From assembly GCA_015179025.1 (NCBI GenBank), contig WHUX01000069.1:1-64000 (forward strand): a DNA stretch of 64,000 nt. The letters run 5' to 3'. Origin of the DNA: Terfezia claveryi. Taxonomy: Eukaryota > Ascomycota > Pezizomycetes > Pezizales > Pezizaceae. The notes under the pieces are model-generated. The model saw only the letters and a program-made list of their open reading frames with translations. It was not told the DNA's origin and did no database searches. This document shows, piece by piece, positions 21,278 through 32,149 of the stretch. The position numbers and the translations under genes were made by a program. Each line of letters begins with the position of its first letter. Positions within the stretch are counted from its first letter, which is position 1.

Positions 21278-21850
21278 GAGGTAAGTGTGCAGTTGGATAG
21301 TTAACAGTTTAAATATTTTTCACTATTATTACGCAACTCGTCATTGATATGAATTGTACCAGTTGTAGGATTGCTGAATCGTGCAGCTGCGGCGTGCCCC
21401 AATCACCAATCACGAGGATTGCTGAATCGGGCTGCCCGAACCACTAATGGACCAGAATTTACTATTGGGAATGCCCATATTGGCTTGTTCAGGGCATGCT
21501 GATATTGGCTTATTCGCGTGACATGCTCATATTGTCTTATTCGGGGCATGCTCATATTGGCTTGTTCGTGCGATATGCGCATATTATCTTATTCGGGGCA
21601 TGCTCATATTGGCTTATTGGGTTCAAACACAATTCACTTTATATATTCAACAAGCAAAATACCACTAAGCCATACAAGATGTATTTTCCAAACGAATTGA
21701 TAAAGGTAATATATGAGATCACCCTGAATAAGACAATATGAGCATGCCGCGAATGAGGCATGCCCCGAATAAGCCAATATGCGCATATCGCACGAACAAG
21801 CCATAAAAATATTTAAACTGTTAACTACCCAACTACACACTTACCTCTAC
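21278..21850. repeat. Inverted-repeat (foldback) element
   Basis: The left arm starts GTAGAGGTAAGTGTGCAGTT and GGATAGTTAACAGTTTAAAT. The right arm ends with the reverse complement (ATTTAAACTGTTAACTACCC, then AACTACACACTTACCTCTAC). Inside, five tandem copies of GGGCATGCTCATATTGGCTT (21470-21615) face two to three inverted copies at 21725-21800. The 15-base GGAGGTATAG satellite lies on both sides in opposite orientation, so the full palindrome may reach about 21200 to 22012. There is no coding sequence. Confidence 0.8.
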
Positions 21851-22013
21851 CCATCATACCTCAACGCACTACCTCCGCAAACTATACCTCCACACAGTAC
21901 ACCTCAATACTCTGTACCTCCACACACATACCTCCCCACACTATACCTCCGCACAGTATACCTCTGCATATTGTACCTCCGCACACGCACACTATACCTC
22001 CGCTCCGTATACC

Positions 22014-22807
22014 CTTTTTTTTTTTTTTTGCTTGAATCTATACATTTATGGAGACTAAGTCTATGAGATGGCCCCGTTCCCTCACCTTAAAAGCCTTGGT
22101 ACTCTCACGGAATAACGAGTTGCCCTGCATCCGGAGCCAAAGAGATCAATACTACAGAAATAACTCCTTCCTCCACCGCCATGCTCCTAACAGCCTTTCC
22201 CCTAGAGTATAACCACCGCCTCCACTCTCTCGTTCCCTCAGGCTAGGTCAAGGTTCGAGAAGAACGTCTCGACCAGTTCTACCGTGTACTCATCCCCCCA
22301 TCCTTCACACTCTTCGACTACCTCTTCCGCTCATCCATCTCTTCCCAGTTCCCCCATCTGCACCCAATTTCTTCTCCACGTGGACACACCAGGGCTACGT
22401 GCTTGCCGGTCTCGACGTGCCTTCCACATGTTCGACGGTATCATCCAGCTTCGCTCGCCAAGATTTGAGGTTCCTTTCCCAGTCCTACAGTAGACGTAGT
22501 TGACTCTTGCCTTTCTTCCCCACCTAACCACTCTGCTCTCTCCGGTTGCCGCCACCTTCCTTTCTGCCTCCCTCCACCTCTTCCATTGCTGCTTCAAACC
22601 CCCCTCCGTGATCACCGGGTCAGAAGAGAAATGCTCTTCCACCCCAGCTTTTGCCAGCTCATCTGCTATTTCATTACCGGGGATGCCTACATGCACTTTC
22701 ACCCAGCCAATGTGGACAGCCCCTCCTCCATCACTTCCTGCCTCTCCCTAATTCCAATACTGCCTTCCTCAATTCCCCCATCCTCGCTTTTCCCCTTCTG
22801 CCTGCTC
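22014..22807 (-). mobile_element. 5'-truncated LINE B, copy 1
   Basis: Poly(T) at 22015-22031 marks the 3' end, next to the LINE B tail. On the minus strand 22702 to 22331 encodes VHVGIPGNEIADELAKAG (end of RNase H), then VITEGGLKQQWKRWREAERK and VNYVYCRTGKG. A frame change then interrupts the zinc finger. CTCCGTATACC at the left and CTCTGTATACC at the right edge suggest a slightly diverged target duplication in the minisatellite. Compare the better copy at 34636-35346. Confidence 0.75.
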
Positions 22808-23044
22808 TGTATACCTCCATACACTGTACCTCCACACACTATACTTACCTCTATACACTATACCTCGGCACACTATACTACCCTAGAATATTGTATGCCA
22901 CACTGTTACTCTAGTATTAAATACCATATGCAGTTCGAGCAGCTTTTCTTGAATTGTATGTGCGTAATCATTGGTGAACCGGGCGGTGTTGCACGAATCA
23001 CCAATATATCGGTGAATCGGTCAGTCTTAGTGCAACAACAACCT

Positions 23045-24762
23045 TAGCAGAACGAGCGCTTGGTTGGAACTCATCAACCAGAGCACCTACAGACAAGCGG
23101 ACAGCACCCACAAGATAGCCCTCGCTGCCCACAACAAGAATATCTACACAGACCTCGGGGGAACAACTATCTCCACCCTTTCCCCGCTGTTTGAAGCTTT
23201 TTCGTCTCTTCCTCGCTCTTCTTCTTCCCCGCTCTCATACAAACTTACCATACAAGAGAATTGGTCCACGACATTTCCACCACACAACCAGGAACCACTC
23301 AGAAAATAGATAACTCCCACCCTACCAAGGAGCCAACCACATCAACATGCCAGGAAAGGGTAAGAGAAAAGACAACCCGGGAAAGATGGATCGAGTAAAT
23401 CCACCACTCAAGACCCGCCTGCCAGTGAGGGGTCATGCAACCAGACTACATACCTGCCAGTCACCGGGCACCCGCAGCCACCATCTCCTACACCGCCGCC
23501 ACCACCCCTAGATGGGTACGAAAGCGACGCAAGCAAGACCACCGCCCCATTCGAGAACGAAAAGAACGAAGCCTTATCGATCTTTCCAAATCTTTTGACT
23601 GGCCTTACAAAGATGCGAGGATTGGTAGAAAATCAGGACAGATGGGATTTTTACATCGATGGAGTCCTCCGTCAGTTTGAGGAGGAGTTCGGGCTTACTG
23701 TTACGAATCACGACTTTAGTAGTATTCGAGAGACAGCAAAAAGATATACGAAAGTTTTATCCCCACCACAAGCCCTACCTCCGACACCCCCCCCTGTAAT
23801 AGATACAAGCACCCAGATCACGATGGCCACAGAAACCGAAGCCGATAACCAACAGCATCTCCACCAATACACGCATGTATGCAGAGGCAGCAACCACCAC
23901 CACCCCACCATCACCGCGTCAACCACCAAAGGACAAGGGCAAAGCGCCTGCGAAAGTGACACCACCCCCGACTACCCCCATCCCAAGACCAACCAAAATC
24001 CACCACCCATGCGAGTACAAGCCGTGGTACTTCACGCGGCCCCAACAAAATACAAGCCCGGTCTGATGCGCCGTTGGATCGAAGAGGATAACAAGACAGC
24101 ACAAATCCAAGGAAATTCGCTGGCTTTTAAAGGAGGACAGAAGGATCGGGAAGCTGGCATCATCACTGGTCATCTACATGACGGAGACAATCGACCTTAC
24201 ACATGGGCTCCGCATGGGCAGGAGATTATTCCGAACTACGACATACAACTGGGCGAGTTAGGGAGATTCACGGTACTCTTCCTCCTGACACATATTACTT
24301 CCACTGGCGAGGGGCGAGATAGGGAGGATCACTTCTACACTTATGACACTTTCCTTTATTTTTCTACTGGCGAGGGGTTATTATGGGATACTATAGCGCG
24401 GTTTTATTTTTCCTCTACTTGCGAGGGGTTTTGTTAAGGTCGAGTTCCACTTGCGAGGAGTTTTATTGGGTTTTTATTATCGGGTTTCTACTGGCGAGTG
24501 GTTTCTAATTTTCTCTCTCTCACCTGCGCGGGGTTTTTCTTCTTTGGGTTAGGCCCTTTGGGTCATCTGGCACAAGCCGGTTAATGATCGCATGGGACCT
24601 CGATTCGCTTGAGTTTGTTCCTCTTTGCTTTCTGCGCGCCGGACCTGGCAGATTAACTTGCCTTGTCCTGAATCCATCTGGGTTTCCAGGTGGCTCATCA
24701 TGGTCCCCTTACTGGGATCGCATGAGTAATGAGTATTTAAAAAAAAAGAAAAAAAAGAAAAA
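23045..24762 (+). mobile_element. Family A element with its own ORF and LINE tail (1.7 kb)
   Basis: The 5' end (CAGAACGAGCGCTTGGTTGG) is shared with the short element at 7925-8712. The body holds one long frame (23595-24437), then four to five repeats of (C)CACTTGCGAGGGGTTTT (24300-24500). The last 230 bases match the 3' tail of LINE A, with GGCAGATTAACTTGCC, a stem-loop and an A-rich end at 24738-24760. There is no reverse transcriptase, so it must depend on LINE A for mobility. Copies with the same plan lie at 9800-10980, 25206-26330 and 37910-39644. Confidence 0.7.
23595..24437 (+). CDS. ORF of the family A element (ORF1-like)
   Basis: The frame has 280 codons with an ATG at 23595. Upstream, in other frames, 23345-23440 encodes GKRKDNPGKMDRVNPPLKTR, so the original protein began earlier and is now frameshifted. 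The visible protein has a helical N-terminus (VLRQFEEEFGLTV), a long Pro/Thr/His-rich linker, then a block repeated in other copies: PTKYKPGLMRRWIEEDNK and RPYTWAPHGQE. The same block is on the minus strand at 38.51-38.55 kb. The end of the frame (from about codon 230) runs into the CACTGGCGAGGGG repeats and is probably not original. Position and multi-copy nature suggest an ORF1/Gag-like RNA-binding protein of the LINE, but I see no zinc knuckle. Confidence 0.45.
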   Translation: MTGLTKMRGLVENQDRWDFYIDGVLRQFEEEFGLTVTNHDFSSIRETAKRYTKVLSPPQALPPTPPPVIDTSTQITMATETEADNQQHLHQYTHVCRGSNHHHPTITASTTKGQGQSACESDTTPDYPHPKTNQNPPPMRVQAVVLHAAPTKYKPGLMRRWIEEDNKTAQIQGNSLAFKGGQKDREAGIITGHLHDGDNRPYTWAPHGQEIIPNYDIQLGELGRFTVLFLLTHITSTGEGRDREDHFYTYDTFLYFSTGEGLLWDTIARFYFSSTCEGFC

Positions 24763-25205
24763 CATTAGCGCCCATTAGCGCCCGATTGGTCAATTGGGTG
24801 GAAGATTGACCAATTTGCGAGATTGATGAATCGGCCAGAGGTTCTACGCCGTTCACCGGTTCGCGAGTTAATGTAAGTATATTCGTTTAAAGCCACTTGC
24901 TTGATAATTACATGAAAAGTAAGGAAATCCGCCCACTTGTAATACCCCGCTGATGATAACCCATGATACCTACATACCTAAGTATTCATAGAATATTCTT
25001 AAGGGCTCAATCTCACTCATCGTCCTATTAGCCCTATTCCAACATGCCCTCTTAATAGGACGACGCTCTTCTAAGGGAGGATGACTATAAGCCACGAATG
25101 CATGAATACCATGCATATATACCAACCGCGAAAGAGAACTCCATATATACCTATCACGTTTAAGCGTGCAGGAGGAGAATTCCGTATCTACCTCACGAAT
25201 CTTTA

Positions 25206-26330
25206 AAATAAAAATATTCAGTACTCTACTGCGGGCCCCGTTAAGGGGGGCATCCTAGTAAACCAAAGTAGATTCAAGACAACAGGCAAGTTAATCCGCC
25301 AGGTCCGGCGCGCGCATAAATACAAAATAAGGCAGGACTTCCATGCTGTCATTAACCGGCTGATAGCCAGATGACTCCGGACGGCCTGACTGGAGCCTCG
25401 CCCCGCCCCCCCCCAACAAAAAGTAAAATATAAAAAGAGGACTCGTAAAAACAATTGACTCCTAAATGCTCCGTTGGTAGAAAGCGAACAGGGATCAAGT
25501 GGAAAACAATCCTGCCCCCTGGCAACATGGCAAAAATAACAACACTCTGGTAGGAAAACTGCTGGTGGAAGAAAGAACTCAAATCATGTACCAAAGTAGA
25601 TAGCGCTGGTAGGGGAAATTCAACGGAAACTAATAAAATTCGTAGGTGGAACAAATCATCCCTCATCTCCCGCAGTTGTATTCTGTGGTGCAGAAAAGCC
25701 TCTTACCCATGCGAAGTCCGTGTTTGATGTTGGTTTCTTCTGCCATGTAGTTGCCCAGCGACGACCACTCGTGCTTCTTGCAATAACTAGCTAGAATTTG
25801 GGGTGTGTTATGTTCTTCAACCCATCGGCTTATCAAATGGGTAGTTTAGCACGACTGCTCGTGTTTGTGTTGGAGTCTTGATGAGGGCATTCGGAGGTTG
25901 TGCTTCTCTCACCTTTCCTTTGCCTTTATCTAGTCTCTTGTATGCTGGCTTTAGTTTCTGCTGTGCTGCAAAGGATGTGCGAGCTGGAGGATTGGTATTG
26001 GTGGAAACACTTGTGGGTTTTGGATTTTGGCGGGCGGTGCTGGTTGCTTACCTCCGGGTACGTGCCTCCTGGGGGGGAGTCTGTATTGGTAGACATGCTG
26101 TTTCAGACAGCTGTGATCGGAGATGTGGTCTAGGTGCTGGAGTCTATTTGTGGCGGCGGTGGGACTGTGGTAGTAGTGGTTGTGGTGGTGGTGGTGAGGC
26201 GCAAAGAAGATTCTCACTTCCCAGACTAAGTTCGAAGGCTTTCTTGATTGTGCTAATAATAAATAATACCCCGGAAGCGGCGGCGCCATTGATCCGCTTT
26301 CTGCGGCATCCCCTGTGGATGTAAGACACT
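25206..26330 (-). mobile_element. Family A element, decayed copy
   Basis: The 3' end lies near 25206 (TTTAAAATAAAAATATTCAG, no clean poly(T)), followed by the reverse-complemented tail with GTTAATCCGCCAGGTCCGGC and CTGTCATTAACC. From about 25660 to 25850 it parallels 38350-38480: TCTGTGGTGCAGAAAAG and CCCATGCG, then a Q-R-R/ACT region. The coding part is broken by stops on the minus strand. The upstream limit is uncertain. Confidence 0.55.
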
Positions 26331-26469
26331 AGCCATATTCTGCTGAGGAGGAGGACTGGAGGAGCAATGCATCCTGGATATCTATGAAGCAGCGCCTGTA
26401 CCAGGCTCCCGATGTCCCTGTAGCTTCTCATAAGCTTGCACCTCAAAATATAAAACACCTCCATTCTCA

Positions 26470-26700
26470 TCTGTTTTCAAAATCCTTACGTTAACTTACA
26501 GAAAGGTGAGATTCTCTATGCAGAAAAAAGCAGGATATTGTGGGGATACAAGACATGGCTGGAAGGACACAGTGGCAGACAACAATCACCTCGTACTTTA
26601 GGGTCATGCTCCGATATATTTCCTAGTTTTGGTGTACATATCACGATATAAAAAAACTCGCGTTATAAGCAACCTTGCTCCCCATGTGATTGTTGCCTTT
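26470..26700. mobile_element. Right end of a pogo-type element
   Basis: It is homologous to 40520-40735: ACAAGACATGGCT, a C-A-x-C-A-A-x-C-x-x-C-stretch, then GATATATTTCCTAG and CGATATA..CGCGTTATAAG. In the other copy this leads directly into the terminal inverted repeat. Here the last bases of the terminal repeat are lost after GCGTTATAAGCAACC. Confidence 0.5.
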
Positions 26701-27294
26701 GCTGATTCTGCCATCGCTGAGCAATTGCGGATTATGCTAGTGTTATGGCCGATACAAATTTTCCGCTGGGTCCTGAACTTCTATGCCAGATGCTCAAGGG
26801 ATTGTTAATGAGAGGCAAATAAATACCCCAGCGGGTTCATTATCGGGGAGTTGAATAGGATGTTTGTTAGTAGGGGCTACTGCAACCCCCCCTTCGCCAG
26901 CAACGCCCCCTCCGCCAGCGACGTCCCCAAGCCAATCCATACTCGATGCAGTTTGTGAAAATTTCAGGGGGTAAAGCACGTTAAATTTTACTGAACAGTA
27001 AAATATTAATAAACTGTTGGTAAAAATCTTCAAAGATACGTTGTCCATTACTAGTCTGTAATTTATAATGGAATGAACAGCCAATATACAGTATCGTTGA
27101 TGTTCCATTGCAATACCCTGGATTAGAAAGTATTAGTACAGGTAAACTAGTATTTAATTAGTATAATACTAGTAGTGGATTCTTATATTCCGATGAAATG
27201 CAAATGCCGTTTTGGTATTTTTCCCATATATATCAATTATATAAGCAATTCCATTTTCACTACTTGCAGGGTAGTCGGGTATTGAAGCATGGTG

Positions 27295-27388
27295 GTTATT
27301 TTTATTTTTATTTTCAAATACTCATTACTCTTATGCGGCCCTGTTAGGAGGGCCATGAAGGGCTAGCCACCCGGAAACCCGGGTGGTT
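27295..27388 (-). mobile_element. Family A tail interrupted by an insertion
   Basis: TTTTATTTTTATTTTCAAAT and ACTCTTATGCGGCCCTGTTA, then GCCACCCGGAAACCCGGGTG. The next bases expected in every other copy (ATTCAGGACAAGG) are replaced by TGTAATGAACC, the start of the following feature. Confidence 0.75.
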
Positions 27389-27674
27389 GTAATGAACCGA
27401 CAATAGCCACCCGGTACCGTCTATACAACCTATACCCGCTAAGACGGACGTCTGTGTATACCAGTCCTGCCGAGGGCAGGCCCCAGAAGGGTAAGGGATT
27501 ACTAAGTGGGACGTTCCGTAAGGAACAGTAATTAACTGGTGTAATCTATATTTGTGTATTATGCTATCTGAATGTTCTGATCTGGACAAAAGGGTGTGCG
27601 GCCAAATACAAAGCGTTTGTAATCAATAAAAGAAACGTTGAAGGCTAGTCCTTCAACCGGTATGCTAGTTACAT
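27389..27674. repeat. Candidate solo LTR
   Basis: The segment starts TGTAAT and ends GTTACA, a short inverted repeat typical of LTRs. It interrupts a family A tail exactly at 27388 and contains AATCAATAAAAG as a possible polyadenylation signal. I cannot find the other half of the family A tail on its right side, nor a target duplication, so the right end is provisional. Confidence 0.35.
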
Positions 27675-27699
27675 AATAATAAAGTAATATGGGAAATAC

Positions 27700-28440
27700 A
27701 AACATATAAGCAATTATATAAGCTATGTATTAAACGTTCTCTATTACGTGGTGAAGCATGGTGGTGGATCTCTATTACAGTAAAAGACTTATTTGCATGT
27801 GAACTTAGATAAACCTAACATATTTATTAGTCGCTATAGTTATAGGATAGTTTTAGTATAATTCATACCAATTGAGATAGATTATTATATCCCTCTTCTA
27901 ATGGTTCCATCTTTTGTATACATTGATGCTCAGCCTTATATCGCGTAATGTTTCCACCTCTTGAATATCTCGTTCGCTTTGATCTCCTATTACTTCTCTA
28001 TTCCAATCTTTGTTCGTAAGTGATTGGTATTCTGGTTCCTTGACTGTAAGACTCTCACTTGTCAAGGACGTGTTTGAGTCTTCAAACTAGACACTTCATT
28101 ATATTCCTACATTTTTTGTTAGACTATTATAGAGTTTAATTTCCATTTTAGAAATTCAGACCTCAGATAAAAGAGCAATTTCCCAATCAGAAATTCCATC
28201 TTGGGCTTGGTGTCTTTTTCGCGTTGCGTTTGTTGTGTTCTGTGCGCACGTTAGTTGTCGGCGTAGGTAGACGTCTGCATCATGGTTTTGGTAAACTAGA
28301 GTTGAGCTTGTACTCCGATGCCCACCGAGCTTTTAGCGTCTTCCCATCCGACTGTGTACCGCTTTACCGCTTTTCCGGGGGGCTAGACTACTATACTTTT
28401 GCACCCTGATTACCATTAATAGATTAGCCTAGGACGAGAT
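27700..28440. other. A/T-rich upstream region of the kinase gene
   Basis: No coding or repeat structure seen. It probably holds the promoter of the gene at 28777. No clear TATA box or other site could be assigned with confidence. Confidence 0.35.
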
Positions 28441-28776
28441 TATGCCAAGACTCCTGGCTAGTGTAAGGAGTCACGTGCGTGACAAATCTCGCTTGTCTCA
28501 ATCGCCGCCACAGCTCCGCACAACCAATACCTCTATCGACTCCAACCTCTCCGCACCTGGTAAGGCCTCTCACGAATCTCGACTGTCCATCACCACACCG
28601 ACCTCATTGGCAGCCTCGAATCTTGAATGTGACACGCTTTCGTTAATTTCGGTTAGTCAAGCCCCTAAAGACTTGTATCGCGCCTTCTTGCGTCTGACGT
28701 GACTGTTAGTACCGCACACCCTTTGCGCCTTGTCTCAGTCCTGTCAGCAAATTTTGCACCCAGACCTCGAGCACCG

Positions 28777-31296
28777 ATGGTAAGAACTCGTGACAGGCAT
28801 GCGTCGCTCCCAGAACACGATTTCTTACTGGATGAGAATGTCCCTTCCGTTCACCAGCATGCCACCGAACGACCACAGCTTTCAGATCTGCCAGCTCCCT
28901 TAACCCCTCGCGCAAAAACTAGCGCCATCATACTCACATCACCCCACCTACCTACTTCTTCCCCGCAGACTCCACCACCATCCACGGGAGTGGTACAAAG
29001 CGCCCCAGCAACACACCCTGTGACGCGCTATCGCTCGACCCCTATCAAACGCAAAGCATGTAGTATTCCTCTTGCCCTCCTCCCCATGCGCAGTGCCTCT
29101 ATTGGAAAACGACGCCGCCTCACATCTCAAGTGTTGCCTCTCCTACAAGACGAATTGCATGGACGATGGTATAGCTACGAGAATTTCCTCACAGACTTTG
29201 TACATTATGGGCCATGGGCCCTTAGTGATACACAGGTTATCGATTTATTGGGACTTCTATCTCAGGATTCACCAAATAAGGGCATCACTTATGACCCAAT
29301 AACCGATGTTTATTGCTGTACACCACCGGGGTTTGCAGATATAGTCTTCTCGGGCTGGTTCTGTGATCTTGGCAATGCTATTCTTCGCATGTCAAAGCTT
29401 AATCCTAAGGTGCATACCAATTCGACTGTTACAAGTGCTCTCGGCAAGGCTGGCGATACACTTCAACCTACAGCACAGTGCCCAAGTGAGTACATTCAGG
29501 AGAATCTAACTCATGGGTCGCCGGATACAACCCCAACCCCTGGAGGGGTTTCCTGGGTATCATGCCGTACCTCCTCTTTACGGGGCTTTGGAAAGTCTCA
29601 GATTCGCCCTGACTTCGTGCTGACTAGTAACTCAGTTGTTCCCACCTGGAGTACCATCCTGGTTGTGGGTGAACATCACTCTGTCGGTAAAACTGAGGAA
29701 GCTGCCAAACTCCAGCTCGCCTCGTACGTGGAACAGGTGTTCATTGCACAGCCATTCCGTATGGCAATCATCGGCATTTTAACCTCAAACTCGGGTACAT
29801 TACTGAGACTCTGGAGATTCGATAGAGCTGGTGCAGTTGGTTCACTGAATCTTAATTATTCGTCGACTGCCAGCAGTTGTAGCCTGGCCTCAGTTGTTCA
29901 ATGTCTGTATTCGCTCACCACAAGTGAATTACAAGCAACATGGTTCCACACAAAAAGCGTCTCCTGGGTGGGCCCCAAGAAACCGGATTGGTGTACCGTA
30001 GGGCCTACAAATGAGGAACTTGCTACAGAGAAAGTTTTGCTGAACAAAAGAATCTTCACTGCCGGGGGAATCGTTAGTCGTGGTACCTGTGTTTGGGAAG
30101 GTACATTGCGAGCAACCAGCAGAGTTGTCGCAGTAAAATATAGCTGGCAGAATACTAAGCGCACCTCAGAGGCTGAGGCCTACTCTGTCGCCCACTCAAA
30201 GGGTGTTGTTGGCCTCCCAAAGATTATTTCACACGATGAATACGGTGACATTCATACAATCGTACGCAGAGGGTTAACACCTTGCACATTGTGTGACCAT
30301 GACATGCCTACACTACCCGAAAAGTCGGCTGTTGATGCGTACACCCTGTTTGTTACAGGTTGCAATCGCTATTTCACCCGGCTCGTGCTAGGGACCATAG
30401 GGAAGTCAATCTCGGATCCCTCACTCTCACCGCTGCAGATTGCCCGCAGTCTACTTGCCGGTATCATCGCTCATGCCTCTCTATTCTTCCAGGGCGGCAT
30501 CCTCCACCGAGATGTGTCAATAAACAATATCATTGCAATTAGCTCCCCACTCGCAACAGTGCCTGGGACCCCTCCAACTATTGACGGAGAATTCCTCTAC
30601 ACTCCTGGCACTGACCTCTACGGCTGCCTTATCGACCTTGACTATGCTGTCGTCGTAACGGAGCAAGATACATCGGGCATACCTGAGCGAACAGGGACAT
30701 ATCCATTCATCGCGATCGCAATCCTACAGGGTAAGGCGCGTCATAGGTATAGACATGACCTGGAAAGCTTTCTGTACGTCCTTCTCTGGGTTGCATGTTA
30801 CCCAGTTGCCAGCACCCAATCCTCGATACTACCAGCACCCCCGGAGGATGTCCACCAGCAGGATCGTTGGCCACCTAATGACCCCCTGAAGGCCTGGAGT
30901 TGCGAGAGCGAGGCAATAGTTGCATCCCTCAAGTGCGCCAATATTGTCAACTCCGAAGATATCTTTGAGGAGTTACTTGAGCGATTTCGGCCGGGTTTTG
31001 AAAGATTTAAGTATGCAGCCAGGGAGATGAGGTTGGCGCTGTGGGAGTTGCATCATACGGGGAATTGTATCTTTAAGAATGAGGGCACAGGGACAGAGGA
31101 GAGTACTGCTAGGGCAGGGCGGAGGCAGGGGCGGAAGCCAGGTAAGACACTGGGCGCCGGTGATGTGAGAATTGGGGTTAGCAATTGGGAGGGCTTTTGT
31201 GACATTAGAAGTATTTTCGAGGAATTGGTGCACGCTTTGGAGAAGGATGCCACGGTGACTAACGGACAGTATGGGGAACATGCCTTCTATAACTGA
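28777..31296 (+). CDS. FunK1-type protein kinase with N-terminal nuclease-like domain
   Basis: This encodes 839 residues. The C-terminal half is a kinase of the fungus-specific FunK1 family: HRDVSINNI at residues 577-585 (catalytic loop, with Ser in place of the usual Lys-x-x spacing), DLDYA at 620-624 (the metal-binding DFG equivalent), then DLESFLYVLLWVACYP near 668. The middle part (about 235-370) has RPDFVL, GEHH (D279, E299), QLASYVEQVFIAQPFRMAII and a closing LLRLWRFDRAG. This pattern is seen before the kinase in this family and resembles a degenerate PD-(D/E)XK fold with His for Lys. FunK1 proteins are expanded in multicellular fungi, and their substrates are unknown. The first in-frame ATG was used. 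An upstream exon (28442-28698, ATG at 28442) could join through an intron 28699-28763 in frame, but its donor GTGACT is weak. The frame is fully open, so the gene is probably active. Confidence 0.85.
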   Translation: MVRTRDRHASLPEHDFLLDENVPSVHQHATERPQLSDLPAPLTPRAKTSAIILTSPHLPTSSPQTPPPSTGVVQSAPATHPVTRYRSTPIKRKACSIPLALLPMRSASIGKRRRLTSQVLPLLQDELHGRWYSYENFLTDFVHYGPWALSDTQVIDLLGLLSQDSPNKGITYDPITDVYCCTPPGFADIVFSGWFCDLGNAILRMSKLNPKVHTNSTVTSALGKAGDTLQPTAQCPSEYIQENLTHGSPDTTPTPGGVSWVSCRTSSLRGFGKSQIRPDFVLTSNSVVPTWSTILVVGEHHSVGKTEEAAKLQLASYVEQVFIAQPFRMAIIGILTSNSGTLLRLWRFDRAGAVGSLNLNYSSTASSCSLASVVQCLYSLTTSELQATWFHTKSVSWVGPKKPDWCTVGPTNEELATEKVLLNKRIFTAGGIVSRGTCVWEGTLRATSRVVAVKYSWQNTKRTSEAEAYSVAHSKGVVGLPKIISHDEYGDIHTIVRRGLTPCTLCDHDMPTLPEKSAVDAYTLFVTGCNRYFTRLVLGTIGKSISDPSLSPLQIARSLLAGIIAHASLFFQGGILHRDVSINNIIAISSPLATVPGTPPTIDGEFLYTPGTDLYGCLIDLDYAVVVTEQDTSGIPERTGTYPFIAIAILQGKARHRYRHDLESFLYVLLWVACYPVASTQSSILPAPPEDVHQQDRWPPNDPLKAWSCESEAIVASLKCANIVNSEDIFEELLERFRPGFERFKYAAREMRLALWELHHTGNCIFKNEGTGTEESTARAGRRQGRKPGKTLGAGDVRIGVSNWEGFCDIRSIFEELVHALEKDATVTNGQYGEHAFYN

Positions 31297-31599
31297 GCTT
31301 GGATATTATGGCACCCCTCTGGCGATGGGTCATGTTATACCTATTTTGTGTAAATAAATCATTATGTACACCCCCGGGACGTTCCAGCCCCGTATCTACG
31401 TAAAAGACCAGATAGTCGCCGAAGAAACTACTGCCTCGCACTCCCAGACTGCGAGAACCGAACTCTAAACATCTCTTCTTATATTCCACTGAATCCCGCA
31501 GCCCATTATTGCCATAGGGATAGCTATTGCAATTACTGCTGGCTACATAGTGAGTCTATACTTAAGTTGAATAGTGTCCGATTGGTTCGAACAGTTTGA

Positions 31600-31830
31600 A
31601 CTAATAGGATAGTAAGATCTCGGCTGGGAGGTATATTTGCTTGGACGCTGGTATAAATGCTTGTTTTCAGGCTAATATTGACGCTGGGATTCAGGGTCAT
31701 ATTTACCCTGAGCTCACTAGGCTGCTTTGGACGCTGGTTTGCAGGCTGATAAAGGATGGTGGTTGATATACTTGTTTCTAGGCTGATTTGAACGCTTCTA
31801 TATATGCTCGCATGCTGGTATTCGGCCCAC
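31600..31830. repeat. Degenerate satellite, GACGCTGG / CAGGCTGAT type
   Basis: Loose copies of GGACGCTGGTAT.. and CAGGCTGATTTG.. lie downstream of the kinase gene. They share the CAGGCTGAT core with the stronger array at 32.15-32.95 kb. Confidence 0.5.
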
Positions 31831-32149
31831 ACCAATCCCCCTTGTGTTACACCAGTCACCTACACCCCGGTGCATCGCACACCCTATTGTTCTCCCTGAT
31901 CATCCCATTGTTTACCCCAATCACCCATATTCCAGCGTATCGCATACCCCGTTGGGTTTCTTAATCAGCCTATCGTTCACCCAAATCATCAACCACCTTA
32001 TTATCTGATGTACTTGAGATTTATAAACTGATCCACGAGCACATTTATAGGGTCATTTGCATTAGAATTTGTTGGCTTTTTTGCGCGCAACATGAAGGTC
32101 CATTTACAGGGCTCGCGAATATCCCACGCGAATATCCAGGCTCACCCGG

